Assembly (NCBI RefSeq): GCF_009939225.1
Contig: NZ_JAACJR010000006.1
Span: 310,001 to 374,000 of the forward strand
DNA length: 64,000 bases
Origin: Sediminibacterium soli
GTDB taxonomy: Bacteria; Bacteroidota; Bacteroidia; Chitinophagales; Chitinophagaceae
Direction of reading: 5' to 3'
In this document: piece after piece, positions 16,565-26,809 of the stretch
Layout: every line of letters starts with the position of its first letter
How positions within the stretch are numbered: the first letter of the stretch is position 1
Made by a program: the position numbers and the translations under genes
Notes under the pieces: model-generated
What the model was told of the DNA's origin: nothing
What the model saw: only the letters and a program-made list of their open reading frames with translations
Databases searched by the model: none

Positions 16565-17092
16565 ATGTCCCATATCAATATTGAGATCAAGGCAAAATGC
16601 TTCCATCCTGAAAAAGTGGAAGCATTTTTGTTGGCAAACGGCGCAAGGTTCGCCGGGCTGGATCACCAGAAAGACACTTATTTTCATGTACCCGCCGGTC
16701 GTTTAAAACTGCGCCAGGGAAATATCGAGAACAGCCTGATATTTTACAACAGACCCAATCAGTCGGGCCCCAAGCAATCCGATTTTCTGCTCGCAAAGAT
16801 CGGTGACGGGCAGGCGCAGCAAGCCTTGCTTGCAAAAGCGCTCGGCATAAAAGTGATCGTTGAAAAACACCGGAAGATATTCTTCATAGACAATATCAAA
16901 TTCCATATCGACGAGGTTCCCTGTCTTGGCGCTTTTGTGGAAATAGAAGCGGGCAACCTGCAGGATCCTTCGCTTACTGTGGAGCAACTGCATGCGCAAT
17001 GCGCGCAGTATATGCAGGCGTTCGGGATCGGCGAAGCAGACCTGGTGGAGAACAGTTACAGTGATATGCTGTTGAACGGGGACCGCCCATAA
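16565..17092 (+). CDS. CYTH domain (class IV adenylate cyclase-like) protein
   Basis: 175 residues, cytoplasmic. CYTH tunnel fold indicated by the N-terminal IEIKAK (an x-x-E-x-K form of the E-x-E-x-K signature), YFHVPAGRLKLRQG with the phosphate-binding K-L-R, EKHRKIFFIDNIKFHIDEV, and LGAFVEIEAG. Members bind triphosphates; known ones are adenylate cyclases, thiamine-triphosphatases or tripolyphosphatases. Which of these applies cannot be told. The end is convergent with dnaG, 16 bases away. Confidence 0.82.
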   Translation: MSHINIEIKAKCFHPEKVEAFLLANGARFAGLDHQKDTYFHVPAGRLKLRQGNIENSLIFYNRPNQSGPKQSDFLLAKIGDGQAQQALLAKALGIKVIVEKHRKIFFIDNIKFHIDEVPCLGAFVEIEAGNLQDPSLTVEQLHAQCAQYMQAFGIGEADLVENSYSDMLLNGDRP

Positions 17093-17108
17093 GCGGCGCT
17101 GCTTTGGG

Positions 17109-19040
17109 TCATTTAATAATGACAGTATGCATCTGGTTGGTAATGCTTGTCTCGAGCTGTTTCAGGTGGTTGTGGACTTCGTGCAGCATTTTGAAGTCGT
17201 CGTAGCTTGCATGCTCCATATCGCGCTGGTTCTGTTCGATCAGTTTCTTGATCTTCTGGAGTTTGAAGAAATTAACGCTTGACGAAACATCCTGCCTGCT
17301 GTTATCTACGCCTACGATCTTCATTTCCATCACTTCGTCCCAGTTCTGGCTCAGTTCGAAAGGCACCACGCTGATATTGACCACGGCCTGCCTGATCTGT
17401 TCGTCTTCGTGGTACAGCAATGTCCGGGTGGTGGGTTCCAGTCCGCGCTGGTACCAGGAACGGTATTCTTCAAACAGCTTCTCCAGCTGCTGGTTTTCGA
17501 AATGGAAATCCTGCAGCTCTTCGAAAATATGATCCGCCATTTTCTGTGTATCGTCCCAGTCGCGCAGACCGTAATCGAGCAGTACGCGCAGCAGGTTGCG
17601 TTCATGCGCTTCGTCCTGCTGAAGCAGTAATTGCGTTTCGTCCAGCACGTCCTCGGGCTGGCCCTGGAATTCTTGCGGTGGCAATGCTGCCTGCTCCTGG
17701 CCTGCGGCACGTTTCTCTTCCTTGGTTATCCGGTCGCGTTTGTACTTATTGACAAGATTGGTCAGTCCCGACTCATCTATCCGCAGCAGGGAGGAGCATT
17801 GCCGGATATAATCCTGCTGTTTGGTAAAATCCTCGGCCCTGCTGATCTTGCTCAGCGTTTCGGCAACCTGGTTTACCACATCGCTTTTCTTTGTTACATC
17901 GTTACCTGCTTCTTTCAGCATCACTTCCAGCTGGAAGATGATAAAGTCTTTTTTGGAAGCGGCAACAAACTCGTTGAAGGCGCGGGTGCCCACCTTGTTA
18001 ACATAGCTGTCGGGATCCTCGTTATCGGGGATCAGCACCAGCCGTACATTCAGGCTTTCTTCCAGCGCCATATCAAGTCCGCGTAACGCTGCTTTCACAC
18101 CGGCGCTGTCGCCATCGTAAATGATGGTGAGGTTATTGGTGTATTTCTTGATCAGCCGCAGCTGGTCGGTGGTCAGTGAAGTGCCGCCGCTGGCCACCAC
18201 GTTCTCGATACCCGCCTGGTGCAGGCTCACCACATCGGTATATCCTTCCACCAGCAAACACTCGTCTGCCTTATCGATGGCCATACGGGCAAAATAAGCG
18301 CCGTACAGGATCTTGCTTTTTGTGTAGATCTCGTTCTCGGGTGTATTGATGTACTTGGGACCGCGGTCGCTTTTGCCGATCACGCGCGCGCCAAAACCGA
18401 TGATCTTACCGGTGATGCCATGAATGGGGAAGATGATGCGTCCCCGGTAATTGTCCACCAGTTCCTCGTTGCGAACGGATACAAGTCCGGTTTTCGGCAA
18501 TACCTCGCGGCTGAACTGGTTGGTGAGCAGCGCACGTGTAAGGGTGTCCCTTGCCTCGGGATTATAACCCACCTGGAATTTCTGCAATACCTCGTTCCGG
18601 AAGCCCCGCTCTTTGAGATACGACATGGCGATGGTTTGCCCTTCGCTGCCCTCGAACAGCTGTTCCGAAAAAAAACGCTGTGCAAAATGATTGATGGCAT
18701 ACAGGCTGTCGGCCGTTTGCTGCTGCAGTTTCTGTTCAGGGCTGGTTTCGGTTTCTTCTACCTCTATATTATACCTGGCCGCCAGCCACCGCAATGCTTC
18801 CACATAACTGCATTTCTCGTGTTCCATCACAAAGCCGATGGTATTGCCGCTTTTACCGCAGCCAAAGCATTTGTAGATCTCCTTGGCGGGCGATACGGTG
18901 AAGGAAGGCGTTTTTTCGTTGTGAAAAGGACAAAGCCCCAGGTAGTTGGTGCCTCTTTTTTTCAGTTTCACAAATTCTCCCACTACATCAATGATGTCGA
19001 TGCGATTGGTGATCTGCTGTATCGTGTTGGGAGAGATCAT
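17109..19040 (-). CDS. dnaG: DNA primase
   Basis: Makes RNA primers at the replication fork. 643 residues from the ATG at 19040; a TTG three codons further out is less likely. CHC2 zinc finger with Cys37, His40, Cys58 and Cys61 (CPFHNEKTPSF...KCFGCG). Then the RNA polymerase core with YRGRIIFPI and GFGARVIG, the Toprim motif LLVEGYTDVVSLHQ and D-G-D-S-A-G. The C-terminal part is a Glu-rich helical helicase-binding region. It is divergent from the DeoR-type gene. Confidence 0.96.
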   Translation of the reverse strand: MISPNTIQQITNRIDIIDVVGEFVKLKKRGTNYLGLCPFHNEKTPSFTVSPAKEIYKCFGCGKSGNTIGFVMEHEKCSYVEALRWLAARYNIEVEETETSPEQKLQQQTADSLYAINHFAQRFFSEQLFEGSEGQTIAMSYLKERGFRNEVLQKFQVGYNPEARDTLTRALLTNQFSREVLPKTGLVSVRNEELVDNYRGRIIFPIHGITGKIIGFGARVIGKSDRGPKYINTPENEIYTKSKILYGAYFARMAIDKADECLLVEGYTDVVSLHQAGIENVVASGGTSLTTDQLRLIKKYTNNLTIIYDGDSAGVKAALRGLDMALEESLNVRLVLIPDNEDPDSYVNKVGTRAFNEFVAASKKDFIIFQLEVMLKEAGNDVTKKSDVVNQVAETLSKISRAEDFTKQQDYIRQCSSLLRIDESGLTNLVNKYKRDRITKEEKRAAGQEQAALPPQEFQGQPEDVLDETQLLLQQDEAHERNLLRVLLDYGLRDWDDTQKMADHIFEELQDFHFENQQLEKLFEEYRSWYQRGLEPTTRTLLYHEDEQIRQAVVNISVVPFELSQNWDEVMEMKIVGVDNSRQDVSSSVNFFKLQKIKKLIEQNQRDMEHASYDDFKMLHEVHNHLKQLETSITNQMHTVIIK

Positions 19041-19191
19041 GCTGTACAAAATGCAAAATACGAAGGTAAGGGGATAGGGGAAGAAATGGGTGACAGATTG
19101 AAATGTTGCCGGGCGTACTGGCTAAATTGCTATATTGTTCCGGGATCAATGCCATACAAACGACGGTCACCTGACCATTTAAAAGACACGC

Positions 19192-19938
19192 ATGCTAAAA
19201 AAAGAACGCCAGGCTTATATACTGCAGCAGATCAATATTCACAACAAGGTATTGTCGTCCGACCTGGGCACCCAGCTGGATGTATCGGAGGATACGGTGC
19301 GGCGCGACCTGCAGGAGCTGGCGGAAGAAGGCAAGCTGATCAAGGTGCATGGCGGCGCTTTGTCCAAATCCTTTCATTTTACCCTCGAAAGCAATACCAT
19401 TTATTCGCAGCCGGAGAAAAAAAGCATCGCCTACAAAGCCATCGAACTGATCCGTGACGGGATGATGGTGGTACTGTCGGGCGGCACCACCATACGCGAA
19501 ATGGTAAAAGCGCTGCCTCCCGATCTGAATGCCACTTTTATCACCGTAAGCGTGCCGATAGCGCTTGAGCTGCTGGAGCATCCCAGCAGCGAAGTCATCT
19601 TTTTCGGTAACAAGCTGTCAAAGAACGCCCAGATATCGGTGGGGGCCGAAGTGGTGCAGCGGCTGGGTGAGATAAAGGCCGATCTCTGCTTTCTCGGCAC
19701 CAACAGTATCGACGCCACCTACGGTATCACCGATCTGGAATGGGAGATCATCGAGGTAAAAAAAGCGCTGATCAAATGCGCTAATAAGACCATATCGCTC
19801 GCCATCTCCGAAAAACTGAATACGATCCAGCGCCTGCAGGTATGTAAGCCCGAGGAAATCGATATCCTGATCACCGAACTGGCCCCCCAGGACCCGCTGC
19901 TGTCGGCCTACCGCCAGCAGGGCATGCAGGTTTTGTAG
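19192..19938 (+). CDS. DeoR/GlpR family transcriptional regulator
   Basis: 248 residues. The N-terminal winged helix (MLKKERQAYILQQINIHNKV, then DVSEDTVRRDLQELAEEG) has the DeoR signature. The C-terminal DeoRC sugar-phosphate sensor domain has SGGTTIREMVKAL and a later C-F-L-G-T-N-S-I-D. The family usually represses sugar uptake and catabolism genes and is released by a sugar phosphate. The next genes on the same strand, 306 bases on, are SusC/SusD-type uptake genes, so control of these is a reasonable guess, not shown. Confidence 0.88.
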   Translation: MLKKERQAYILQQINIHNKVLSSDLGTQLDVSEDTVRRDLQELAEEGKLIKVHGGALSKSFHFTLESNTIYSQPEKKSIAYKAIELIRDGMMVVLSGGTTIREMVKALPPDLNATFITVSVPIALELLEHPSSEVIFFGNKLSKNAQISVGAEVVQRLGEIKADLCFLGTNSIDATYGITDLEWEIIEVKKALIKCANKTISLAISEKLNTIQRLQVCKPEEIDILITELAPQDPLLSAYRQQGMQVL

Positions 19939-20244
19939 GGGCTTTGCCAGTATAAAAAACGCCCAGAGTGCGGTTTTTTGCGTTTTTAGACAGCCCTCCC
20001 CGGGCTTTTAAAGCGCCGTAAAGAATTGTGATTAAATAAATTCGTTTATTTCAAAGACAAATTTTAACATTGTTCTACCAATAAGAACCTGCCTCCATTC
20101 CATTTTTTGCGGCTTTTTGCGTAAAGAAAAGTCCCGAATGGTGCAATGTTTTGCAGGATTCTGATGTCTGTAGTCCTGTGAAAACCCGGGAGCCCTGTTC
20201 CCATCTGTTACAAGTACGTATTGATTTAAAACAAAAAAACTGTT
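19939..20244 (+). promoter_or_regulatory. Control region upstream of the SusC/SusD operon
   Basis: No gene. Near the left end a weak hairpin pairs AAACGC (from 19957) with GCGTTT (19980-19985), a possible terminator for the regulator gene. At about 20034-20051, AAATAAA-TTCG-TTTATTT is a perfect 7-bp inverted repeat in an AT-rich stretch and is a candidate operator for the DeoR-type regulator. I see no exact TAnnTTTG. Confidence 0.45.
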
Positions 20245-23200
20245 ATGAGAAAACTCGTTTCCCTGATGAAAGCGGTGTGCCTGCTGCTTTTCATTTTCTC
20301 GCTCCCTTCCTACGGGCAAAGCCAGACCGTTAGCGGTACGGTTACCGATGACAAGGGTGCACCTGTTTCGGGTGCCACTGTAAGGGTGGTGGGAACAACC
20401 GCGGTTACCCAAACTTCAGACAAGGGTAGCTTTACCGTTAGAGCCAATAACGGCCAGACGCTCCAGATCACCAGCGTGGGTTTTGAAAGCACCAAGGTGA
20501 CGGTACGCGGCTCTTCTGTTTCGGTATCGCTGAAGCCGGATGTGAATGAACTGGAAGAAGTGGTGGTGGCGATGGATATCAAAAGAAAACCGAGAGAGCT
20601 GGGTTATTCCACGCAGACAGTAAAAGGTAAGGAGATTGCCGAAACACAGCGCGATAACTTTGTTAACAGTTTACAGGGACGTGTATCGGGTCTGACCATT
20701 ACGCCTACCAACGGACAGGCGGGGGCTTCTTCGCAGATCGTATTGCGCGGCTTTAACTCGCTTTCGCTGAGTAACCAGCCGCTGTTTGTGGTGGATGGTG
20801 TGATCCTTGATAACCAGACCATGGATGAAACATCGAATGGCGGTACACAGCTGGGTCTGGCTTCTGACCGGCCTAACAGGAACAATGACTATACCAACCG
20901 TATTGCCGATATCAACCCCGCCGATATCGAATCGGTGACGGTGCTGAAAGGACCTGAGGCCACGGCGCTGTACGGCAGCCAGGCCAGTTCCGGCGCGATC
21001 GTGATCACCACCAAAAAACCCAAACTGGGCAGCAGCGTTAAACTGGCTGTGAACTACGATAACAACTTCAACTGGAAAAGCGTAACCCGTTTTAACGATA
21101 TCAACAAGACCTATGGTCTTGGCAGCAACGGTGTTTCTTCCAATATATTCAATACCGGTTCGGGCTCTTATTTCGGAGCGCCTTACCCTACCAATACACC
21201 CGACTACGACAACGTGCATCATTTCTTCCGGAATGCGTTTGCACAAACGCATAACCTGGGGATCGATTTTGGTGGCAAAGTGTCTACCTTCCGCGCCTCG
21301 CTTTCCTATCTTGACCAGGACGGTATCGTTCCAGGCAACAACTATAAAAAATATTCTGTGCGCATCACCAACCAGACCAAGATTGCGTCCTGGCTGGACA
21401 TCAATCCTTCGATCACCTACACCAGTTCTGTGCTGAACAAACCGCTGCGCGGTGCGGGCGGTTACCTGCAGACATTATATGTATGGCCAAAGGATAACGA
21501 CATGCAGAATTACCTCAGCCCCAACGGCAACAAGATTGCTCTGTTCGCTGCTGATGGTAATGCCGAACTGGATAACCCCCTGTTCAGCTCGCTGAAGAAC
21601 AAGAGTCAGGATAACCTTTCCCGCTGGGTGGCTACCCTGGGTGTTAACCTGAATCCAACCTCCTGGCTGTCTATCGCAGGCCGTTTTGGTTACGATACCT
21701 ATAAGATGGACGGCTTTATTTTTGTACATCCCGGTTCTTTCCAGAACGGCAATACCAGGGCGCTGGGCGGTACCCTGGACAACTACTGGAGAAATTACGA
21801 AGGTTATAACCACACCATTACCGCTACCGCACGCAAAACCGTTGGCGATTTCGGCTTTCGCCTGATGGGCGGTACCATGTGGCAGGACTACCAGACCAGG
21901 CAGTACGCCATTTACGGAACGGGTCTGAGTGATTCAAGCCGTACAGACAGCAGCAATACGAAACCCAATACACGTGTGCGTTTGCTGAAGAACGGCCAGG
22001 GTGAATACAACAGGTACATTACCCGCCAGCTGGCTTATTTCGGCGAGTTTGCCGTAAGCTATAAGAACCTGGTGTTCCTGAACTATACGCATCGTTTTGA
22101 AGCAGCTTCTATCTTCCCCACCAAGAACCGTAACTATAATTACCCCGGCGCCAGCCTTAGTGCGATCGTTTCCGATATCTTCCCCGGTCTGAAAAAGAAC
22201 GGTGTGATCAACTACTGGAAACTGCGTACCTCGCTGGCGGGAACGGCGCGCTTATCGGATCCGTACAGGAACCAGTCCGTATTCGTGAACAACTTCGCCA
22301 GCAATACGGGCGGCGCGTTTTCTTACGGATTTGACAACAACAACCCCGATCTGAAACCCGAGCGTCAGAACACCTACGAAGTGGGTACGGAACTGAAGAT
22401 GTTCGATAACCGCGTATCAATCGACGCGGCCTATTACAACACCTATTGCTACGACCAGATCAGTCAGGGCTTCCGTAACAGTTATGCAACGGGCTTTGTA
22501 CTGAATACACAGAATGCCGCCACCACCCGTAACCAGGGTGTTGAGGTCAGCCTGGACGTAACGCCGATCCGCAAAAAGGATTTTGACTGGAACATCCGTT
22601 TCAACTTTAACCATATGTGGAGCAGGGTGATCGATCTGCCGCAGTCTATCATCTATGAATACTATATCGCCGATACCTGGCTGTACGGTAATGCAAGGGG
22701 AGGCCTGGTAAGAAACAATTCAACCGGTACCATGACTTCTTACGGATATATGCGCAACAACAACGGCGATATCCTGATCAATCCGGCCAACGGCTTGCCG
22801 GTGATCGACCAGACCTTCAAGATACATGGCGACAGAACTCCCAAGTTCACACTGGGTACCAACAATAGTTTCCGTTACAGGAACTGGAACCTGAGTTTTC
22901 TCTGGGACCTGAAAGTGGGTGGCGATGTGTTCAATGCAACCGAAATGTTCCTTACCTACCAGGGTAAGAGCCAGCGCACTGCTGACAGAACTACTCCGCG
23001 TGTGGTACAGGGCGTGCTGAACGATGGTTACCAGAATACGGCTACGCCAACCAAGAACACCATCGCAATCAACCCTTACTACCTGCAGACCTATTATACC
23101 ACGATGCCGGAAGAAGAGTTTATCCAGAAGAATGTAAACTGGCTGCGTATGCGTGATATTACGCTGAGTTACCAGTTATCGGAAAGAATGCTCAGGAAAC

Positions 23201-23391
23201 TGAAACATGTAAAATCGCTGAGCGTGTTCTTTACGGGTAACGACCTGATCCTGATCTCCAATTATAAAGGAGCGGATCCGGCCTCGAATGGTAACACCGC
23301 AAGCTCCAAAGGTGTGGGTGGCTTTGGTTTTGACTACGGAAACGTACCAACACCGATCAGCCTGAACTTTGGTTTGAGGGCCAATTTTTAA
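20245..23391 (+). CDS. SusC/RagA family TonB-dependent outer-membrane transporter
   Basis: 1048 residues. Signal peptide about 1-26. Then a carboxypeptidase-like regulatory domain (VSGTVTDDKGAPVSGATVRV, about 28-95), a plug domain (LQGRVSGLTITPTNGQAG, SIVLRGFNSL-type and VLKGPEATALYGSQASSGA) and a 22-strand barrel ending in LNFGLRANF. There is no STN domain, so no direct sigma/anti-sigma signalling. It pairs with the next gene, SusD-like, as lid lipoprotein, to import an oligosaccharide or peptide with TonB energy. The substrate is unknown. Confidence 0.95.
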   Translation: MRKLVSLMKAVCLLLFIFSLPSYGQSQTVSGTVTDDKGAPVSGATVRVVGTTAVTQTSDKGSFTVRANNGQTLQITSVGFESTKVTVRGSSVSVSLKPDVNELEEVVVAMDIKRKPRELGYSTQTVKGKEIAETQRDNFVNSLQGRVSGLTITPTNGQAGASSQIVLRGFNSLSLSNQPLFVVDGVILDNQTMDETSNGGTQLGLASDRPNRNNDYTNRIADINPADIESVTVLKGPEATALYGSQASSGAIVITTKKPKLGSSVKLAVNYDNNFNWKSVTRFNDINKTYGLGSNGVSSNIFNTGSGSYFGAPYPTNTPDYDNVHHFFRNAFAQTHNLGIDFGGKVSTFRASLSYLDQDGIVPGNNYKKYSVRITNQTKIASWLDINPSITYTSSVLNKPLRGAGGYLQTLYVWPKDNDMQNYLSPNGNKIALFAADGNAELDNPLFSSLKNKSQDNLSRWVATLGVNLNPTSWLSIAGRFGYDTYKMDGFIFVHPGSFQNGNTRALGGTLDNYWRNYEGYNHTITATARKTVGDFGFRLMGGTMWQDYQTRQYAIYGTGLSDSSRTDSSNTKPNTRVRLLKNGQGEYNRYITRQLAYFGEFAVSYKNLVFLNYTHRFEAASIFPTKNRNYNYPGASLSAIVSDIFPGLKKNGVINYWKLRTSLAGTARLSDPYRNQSVFVNNFASNTGGAFSYGFDNNNPDLKPERQNTYEVGTELKMFDNRVSIDAAYYNTYCYDQISQGFRNSYATGFVLNTQNAATTRNQGVEVSLDVTPIRKKDFDWNIRFNFNHMWSRVIDLPQSIIYEYYIADTWLYGNARGGLVRNNSTGTMTSYGYMRNNNGDILINPANGLPVIDQTFKIHGDRTPKFTLGTNNSFRYRNWNLSFLWDLKVGGDVFNATEMFLTYQGKSQRTADRTTPRVVQGVLNDGYQNTATPTKNTIAINPYYLQTYYTTMPEEEFIQKNVNWLRMRDITLSYQLSERMLRKLKHVKSLSVFFTGNDLILISNYKGADPASNGNTASSKGVGGFGFDYGNVPTPISLNFGLRANF

Positions 23392-23427
23392 TCGATAAAC
23401 TATCAGACAATTTCTAAATAAGTTCGT

Positions 23428-25071
23428 ATGAAACATACATTCTTTAAATCAGTTCTTGCGCTGGCTGCCATCTGTTCCATAGCGATGGTATCGTGTAAGA
23501 AAAAACTGGATGAGGCATATCCCAACCCCAATGCCTCCACCAAGGTTCCGGTGGAAACACTTCTGCCGAGCCTGATCGGTAACTTCCTCGGCAGTTCTTC
23601 CGCCGCGGGCAGCAGCTACGGCCTGGGCGGCGACGGTCTGCTGGTATCCCGTTATATTCAGTATTATGCCACCAGCTCTACGCTGAATGCATTTGACCAG
23701 ATGAGCGGAGCCACAGGCGCCAGCGACAATATGGGTTCTATCTGGGCCATGCATTACTATGGCCAGGGCCAGAACCTGAACCGGATGGTGGAATGGGCCG
23801 CCGACGATAAAAAATGGGATTATGTAGGCGTGGGTTATGCCATCAGGGCCTGGTCCTGGTTTATGCTCACAAATGAATACGGAGACGTGATCCTGAAAAA
23901 CGCTTTCAACACCAGCCTGCAGTCATTTCCGTACGATACGCAGCAGGATGTATACGACACGGTACGCGCTACCTGTTTTAAGGCGCTGGATTACCTGAAC
24001 AGAACGGGAGACGGTGTAAACCAGGCCAACCTGGCCATCGGCGACGCGTATTTTTACAAGGGGGACGTGACCAAGTGGAAGAAATTTGTGTACGGAGTGT
24101 TGGCGCGTTCTTATGCTTACCTGCATAACAAAACCAGCTACAGCGCCGATTCGGTGATCAAATACACCAACCTGGCCATGACCAGCAACGACGATAACGC
24201 CACCTGTAAGTTTGCCAACACGGGTATCTCCGGTACCTCCAGTTACCTCGGCATTCTGCGGTCCAATATGGGTGCGTTGAGGCAGACCGAATACATTGTA
24301 AACCTGATGACCGGCAAGAACTCTGTTGCCTTCACCGGGGTGGAAGACCCAAGGGCCTGGTACCTGTTGCGTGAGAATCCTAATGGTACCCTCAAAGGGA
24401 TCAAGCCCAACAAAGGCGCTTCCGGACTGTCTACCGCCGATCAGCCGAATAATTTCTGGGGAGGCAGTTTTGCTACAACGGCAACACCGGCCAACGAGAA
24501 CAACTGCCGTTACCTTTTCCTGAACGATGCGGAGTTCCCGATCATGACGGCAGCTGAAATGCAGTTCCTGAAAGCGGAGGCGCTGCTGCGTAAAAACGAT
24601 AGGGCGGGTGCACTGGCGGCCTATTCAAATGCCATCAGCCTGAACTTTGATATGCTGACCACCAAATACGCCAGGAACATTCCTCCCGGCAAGGAGATCA
24701 CCCCTTCTGTAAAAGCGGCCTACCTTGCCCAGGCGGCAATCGTTCCGGCAGCGGCCAATCTTACGTATACACATATCATGCTGCAGAAATACATTGCACT
24801 GCATGGATATGGTTTCCATGAAACCTGGACAGATATACGCAGGTACCACTACGACAAAGACCTGGACCCTGTTACGGGTAAGCCGGTATATGCAGACTTT
24901 GTGGTTCCTTTCGGTTCAGATCTGTACATAGACAACGGCGGCAAACCTGTTTACCGTGCAAGACCAAGGTATAATTCTGAGTACCTGTATAACATTCCCG
25001 AACTGACAAGGATCGGCGCCTACCCGGGTGCGGATTACCATACCAAGGAATGCTGGTTCTCTCAGAAATAA
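23428..25071 (+). CDS. SusD/RagB family nutrient-binding lipoprotein (SusD-like type 2)
   Basis: 547 residues. Lipoprotein signal: hydrophobic core ending in MVSC, with Cys23 as the lipidated residue, followed by KKKLDEAYPNPNAS. The body has the SusD TPR pattern, and residues around ITAAEMQFLKAEALLRK and GFHETWTDIRRYHY match the SusD_2 group, often called SusD/RagB nutrient-binding. It sits 36 bases after susC and forms the substrate lid of the transporter. Confidence 0.92.
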   Translation: MKHTFFKSVLALAAICSIAMVSCKKKLDEAYPNPNASTKVPVETLLPSLIGNFLGSSSAAGSSYGLGGDGLLVSRYIQYYATSSTLNAFDQMSGATGASDNMGSIWAMHYYGQGQNLNRMVEWAADDKKWDYVGVGYAIRAWSWFMLTNEYGDVILKNAFNTSLQSFPYDTQQDVYDTVRATCFKALDYLNRTGDGVNQANLAIGDAYFYKGDVTKWKKFVYGVLARSYAYLHNKTSYSADSVIKYTNLAMTSNDDNATCKFANTGISGTSSYLGILRSNMGALRQTEYIVNLMTGKNSVAFTGVEDPRAWYLLRENPNGTLKGIKPNKGASGLSTADQPNNFWGGSFATTATPANENNCRYLFLNDAEFPIMTAAEMQFLKAEALLRKNDRAGALAAYSNAISLNFDMLTTKYARNIPPGKEITPSVKAAYLAQAAIVPAAANLTYTHIMLQKYIALHGYGFHETWTDIRRYHYDKDLDPVTGKPVYADFVVPFGSDLYIDNGGKPVYRARPRYNSEYLYNIPELTRIGAYPGADYHTKECWFSQK

Positions 25072-25095
25072 ACTGACTGTTAAACGATAAGTATC

Positions 25096-25911
25096 ATGAA
25101 AAAAATAACGTTCTATATATCCCTTTTTGCTGCGGGTGTGATGGCCATCACCGCCTGTAAAAAGGAGGCCAAGGTACTGGCCACTTACGACGACAGCGAG
25201 AACAACGCGTTTCTCCGCATCGTACATGCTTCTCCGAATTTTCGCCAGGTATTCAACCTGCCGGATTCCTTTAACGTGTATGTGAACGGAGGAAAGGTTA
25301 ACTCTCCCTACCTCACCTACGGAACAGCGGCAGGCACCATTTTTCCTGCTTCAACCACCAGCTTCGGTTATATGGCCGTAAAGCCCGGTCTGGTGCAGCT
25401 GAAACTTTCTGTAAACGGCTTTGCTTCCAATAACCCCGATTCAACACTGCTGCTGAACCTGAGCAAAGTGATGATTGCCGGTGGTACCTATACCCTGATG
25501 ATAACGGACTCCATTCAGAGCACGCGCGATTCTTCGCAGATTTTCCTGCCCGATGCGTATGCAAAACCGGTTGGTACCAATGTGGGATTGCGTTTTGTAC
25601 ATGCTGTCTGGAACGATACCGCCACCAAAACGGTTGATATCTTCTCCTATGCCCGTAATGCGACCATTTTCTCGAATATCAAACCCGGCGGAGCTACCTC
25701 ATTCTCCAATTTTGGCTACAATGCAACGGTGGATACCCTGTATGTAACCCGCCCCGCTGCGGCAGGCACGCCCATTTCCGGAAGGATCGTACTGGCTAAG
25801 ATGGCGTTTTCGCCCACGGTGCAACGCGTATACACTTTGTATTACCGCGGCGATGGTAACCTTACCACCGGCACCAAGGCAAGAACCCTGCTTACCTATG
25901 TGCACAACTAA
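25096..25911 (+). CDS. DUF4397 domain lipoprotein, third gene of the SusCD operon
   Basis: 271 residues. Lipoprotein signal with Cys21 (MAITAC). The mature part has two Ig-like DUF4397 units: FLRIVHASPNFRQV...FNVYVNGG and GLRFVHAVWNDTATKTVDIF. Starts 24 bases after the SusD gene and ends just before a strong terminator, so it belongs to the operon. In other Bacteroidetes operons a surface glycan-binding protein takes this place; a binding role is inferred. No enzyme follows. Confidence 0.82.
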   Translation: MKKITFYISLFAAGVMAITACKKEAKVLATYDDSENNAFLRIVHASPNFRQVFNLPDSFNVYVNGGKVNSPYLTYGTAAGTIFPASTTSFGYMAVKPGLVQLKLSVNGFASNNPDSTLLLNLSKVMIAGGTYTLMITDSIQSTRDSSQIFLPDAYAKPVGTNVGLRFVHAVWNDTATKTVDIFSYARNATIFSNIKPGGATSFSNFGYNATVDTLYVTRPAAAGTPISGRIVLAKMAFSPTVQRVYTLYYRGDGNLTTGTKARTLLTYVHN

Positions 25912-25933
25912 AAACGACCGAACCAGATTTACC

Positions 25934-25968
25934 CGGGGCCATCAGACATGATGGCCCCGTTTTTTTGC
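25934..25968 (+). terminator. Terminator after the SusC/SusD/DUF4397 operon
   Basis: An 11-bp perfect stem, CGGGGCCATCA with TGATGGCCCCG, loop GACA, followed by a run of eight T. Confidence 0.9.
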
Positions 25969-26002
25969 CGACAGAAAAAGCCAGAGGCAAAACAGCAGTG
26001 GC

Positions 26003-26659
26003 TTATCTTTTTCCTGCCAGGTAGATTAGCATGCAGAAGAGAATGGTTATGACAAGCGCTATCCATATCTTATACCGGTTCCAGTGGTAAGTCCACCTGA
26101 TCTCTTTCAGCAATGTGTTAACCTCGGCGGCAAGCAGCTGATTGCCTGCAGTAAGCAACTGCATAGGCGCCAGTATTTCCCGCACCATCGGTAAAGGCAG
26201 GAGCCGCAACGCGGGTTGCAGGTGTTGCAGCAGCAGGTGCTGCGCTGCCTGTTTTCCGGGCTGATCAAACAAAGCGATATTGCCCGGCGAAAGAATGGCG
26301 GTAAGTTCAAAAGCAAGCCGGTCCATATCGAGCCGGAACGGGTCGATATGCCGCGCCCTGTCAGAAAATTTCCCGGCCATCAGCAGCACTTCCTCCGTGT
26401 TTGCCGGCCGCGTTTTTTTCCTGTGGGATGGATCTGCCCGGTAGCGCTGGCAGTTGTAGCTGGCACGTTTGACCGGATCTCTCAGAACGGCATATGCTTC
26501 CTGTATCTCTGTAAACTGTTTCACCGCGGCAGGATCATCGTTCTTGTCGGGATGGTACTGCAAAGCCAGTTTTCTGAACGCCCGCCGGATGTCTTCGGGT
26601 GTGGCCGTGGGTGGGAGGTTAAGTATTTGGTAAAGGTCTTTCAGAACGGCAAGTAACAA
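26003..26659 (-). CDS. J-domain (DnaJ-type) protein with C-terminal membrane anchor
   Basis: 218 residues. J domain at about 7-70 with HPD at 36-38, so able to stimulate an Hsp70. The middle (about 90-175) is helical and Leu-rich with no DnaJ zinc or C-terminal domain. Residues about 195-215 ([19 protein letters not shown]) form one membrane helix, so the J domain would face the cytoplasm as a tail-anchored protein. The only in-frame start after the upstream stop is a TTG at 26659; weak, but the J domain begins at once. Partner Hsp70 is not in the window. Confidence 0.78.
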   Translation of the reverse strand: MLLAVLKDLYQILNLPPTATPEDIRRAFRKLALQYHPDKNDDPAAVKQFTEIQEAYAVLRDPVKRASYNCQRYRADPSHRKKTRPANTEEVLLMAGKFSDRARHIDPFRLDMDRLAFELTAILSPGNIALFDQPGKQAAQHLLLQHLQPALRLLPLPMVREILAPMQLLTAGNQLLAAEVNTLLKEIRWTYHWNRYKIWIALVITILFCMLIYLAGKR

Positions 26660-26809
26660 TTAATCATCGGTAAGTAAACAGTCGGGTATCGAAGTAAATA
26701 CAGCCGCAGGCCGGTGCCCGATAATCTGCGGATCTGCGGCTGCCTGTCCCGGTCAGTAATTGTCATTATCTATTACTAATGATTAATTCTTAACTGGTTA
26801 TATCCAGGG

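Noticed and set aside
20245..25911. Full polysaccharide utilisation locus including the GH95 gene at 44115.
   Set aside because: The fucosidase lies 18 kb away on the other strand and there is no enzyme in the SusCD operon.
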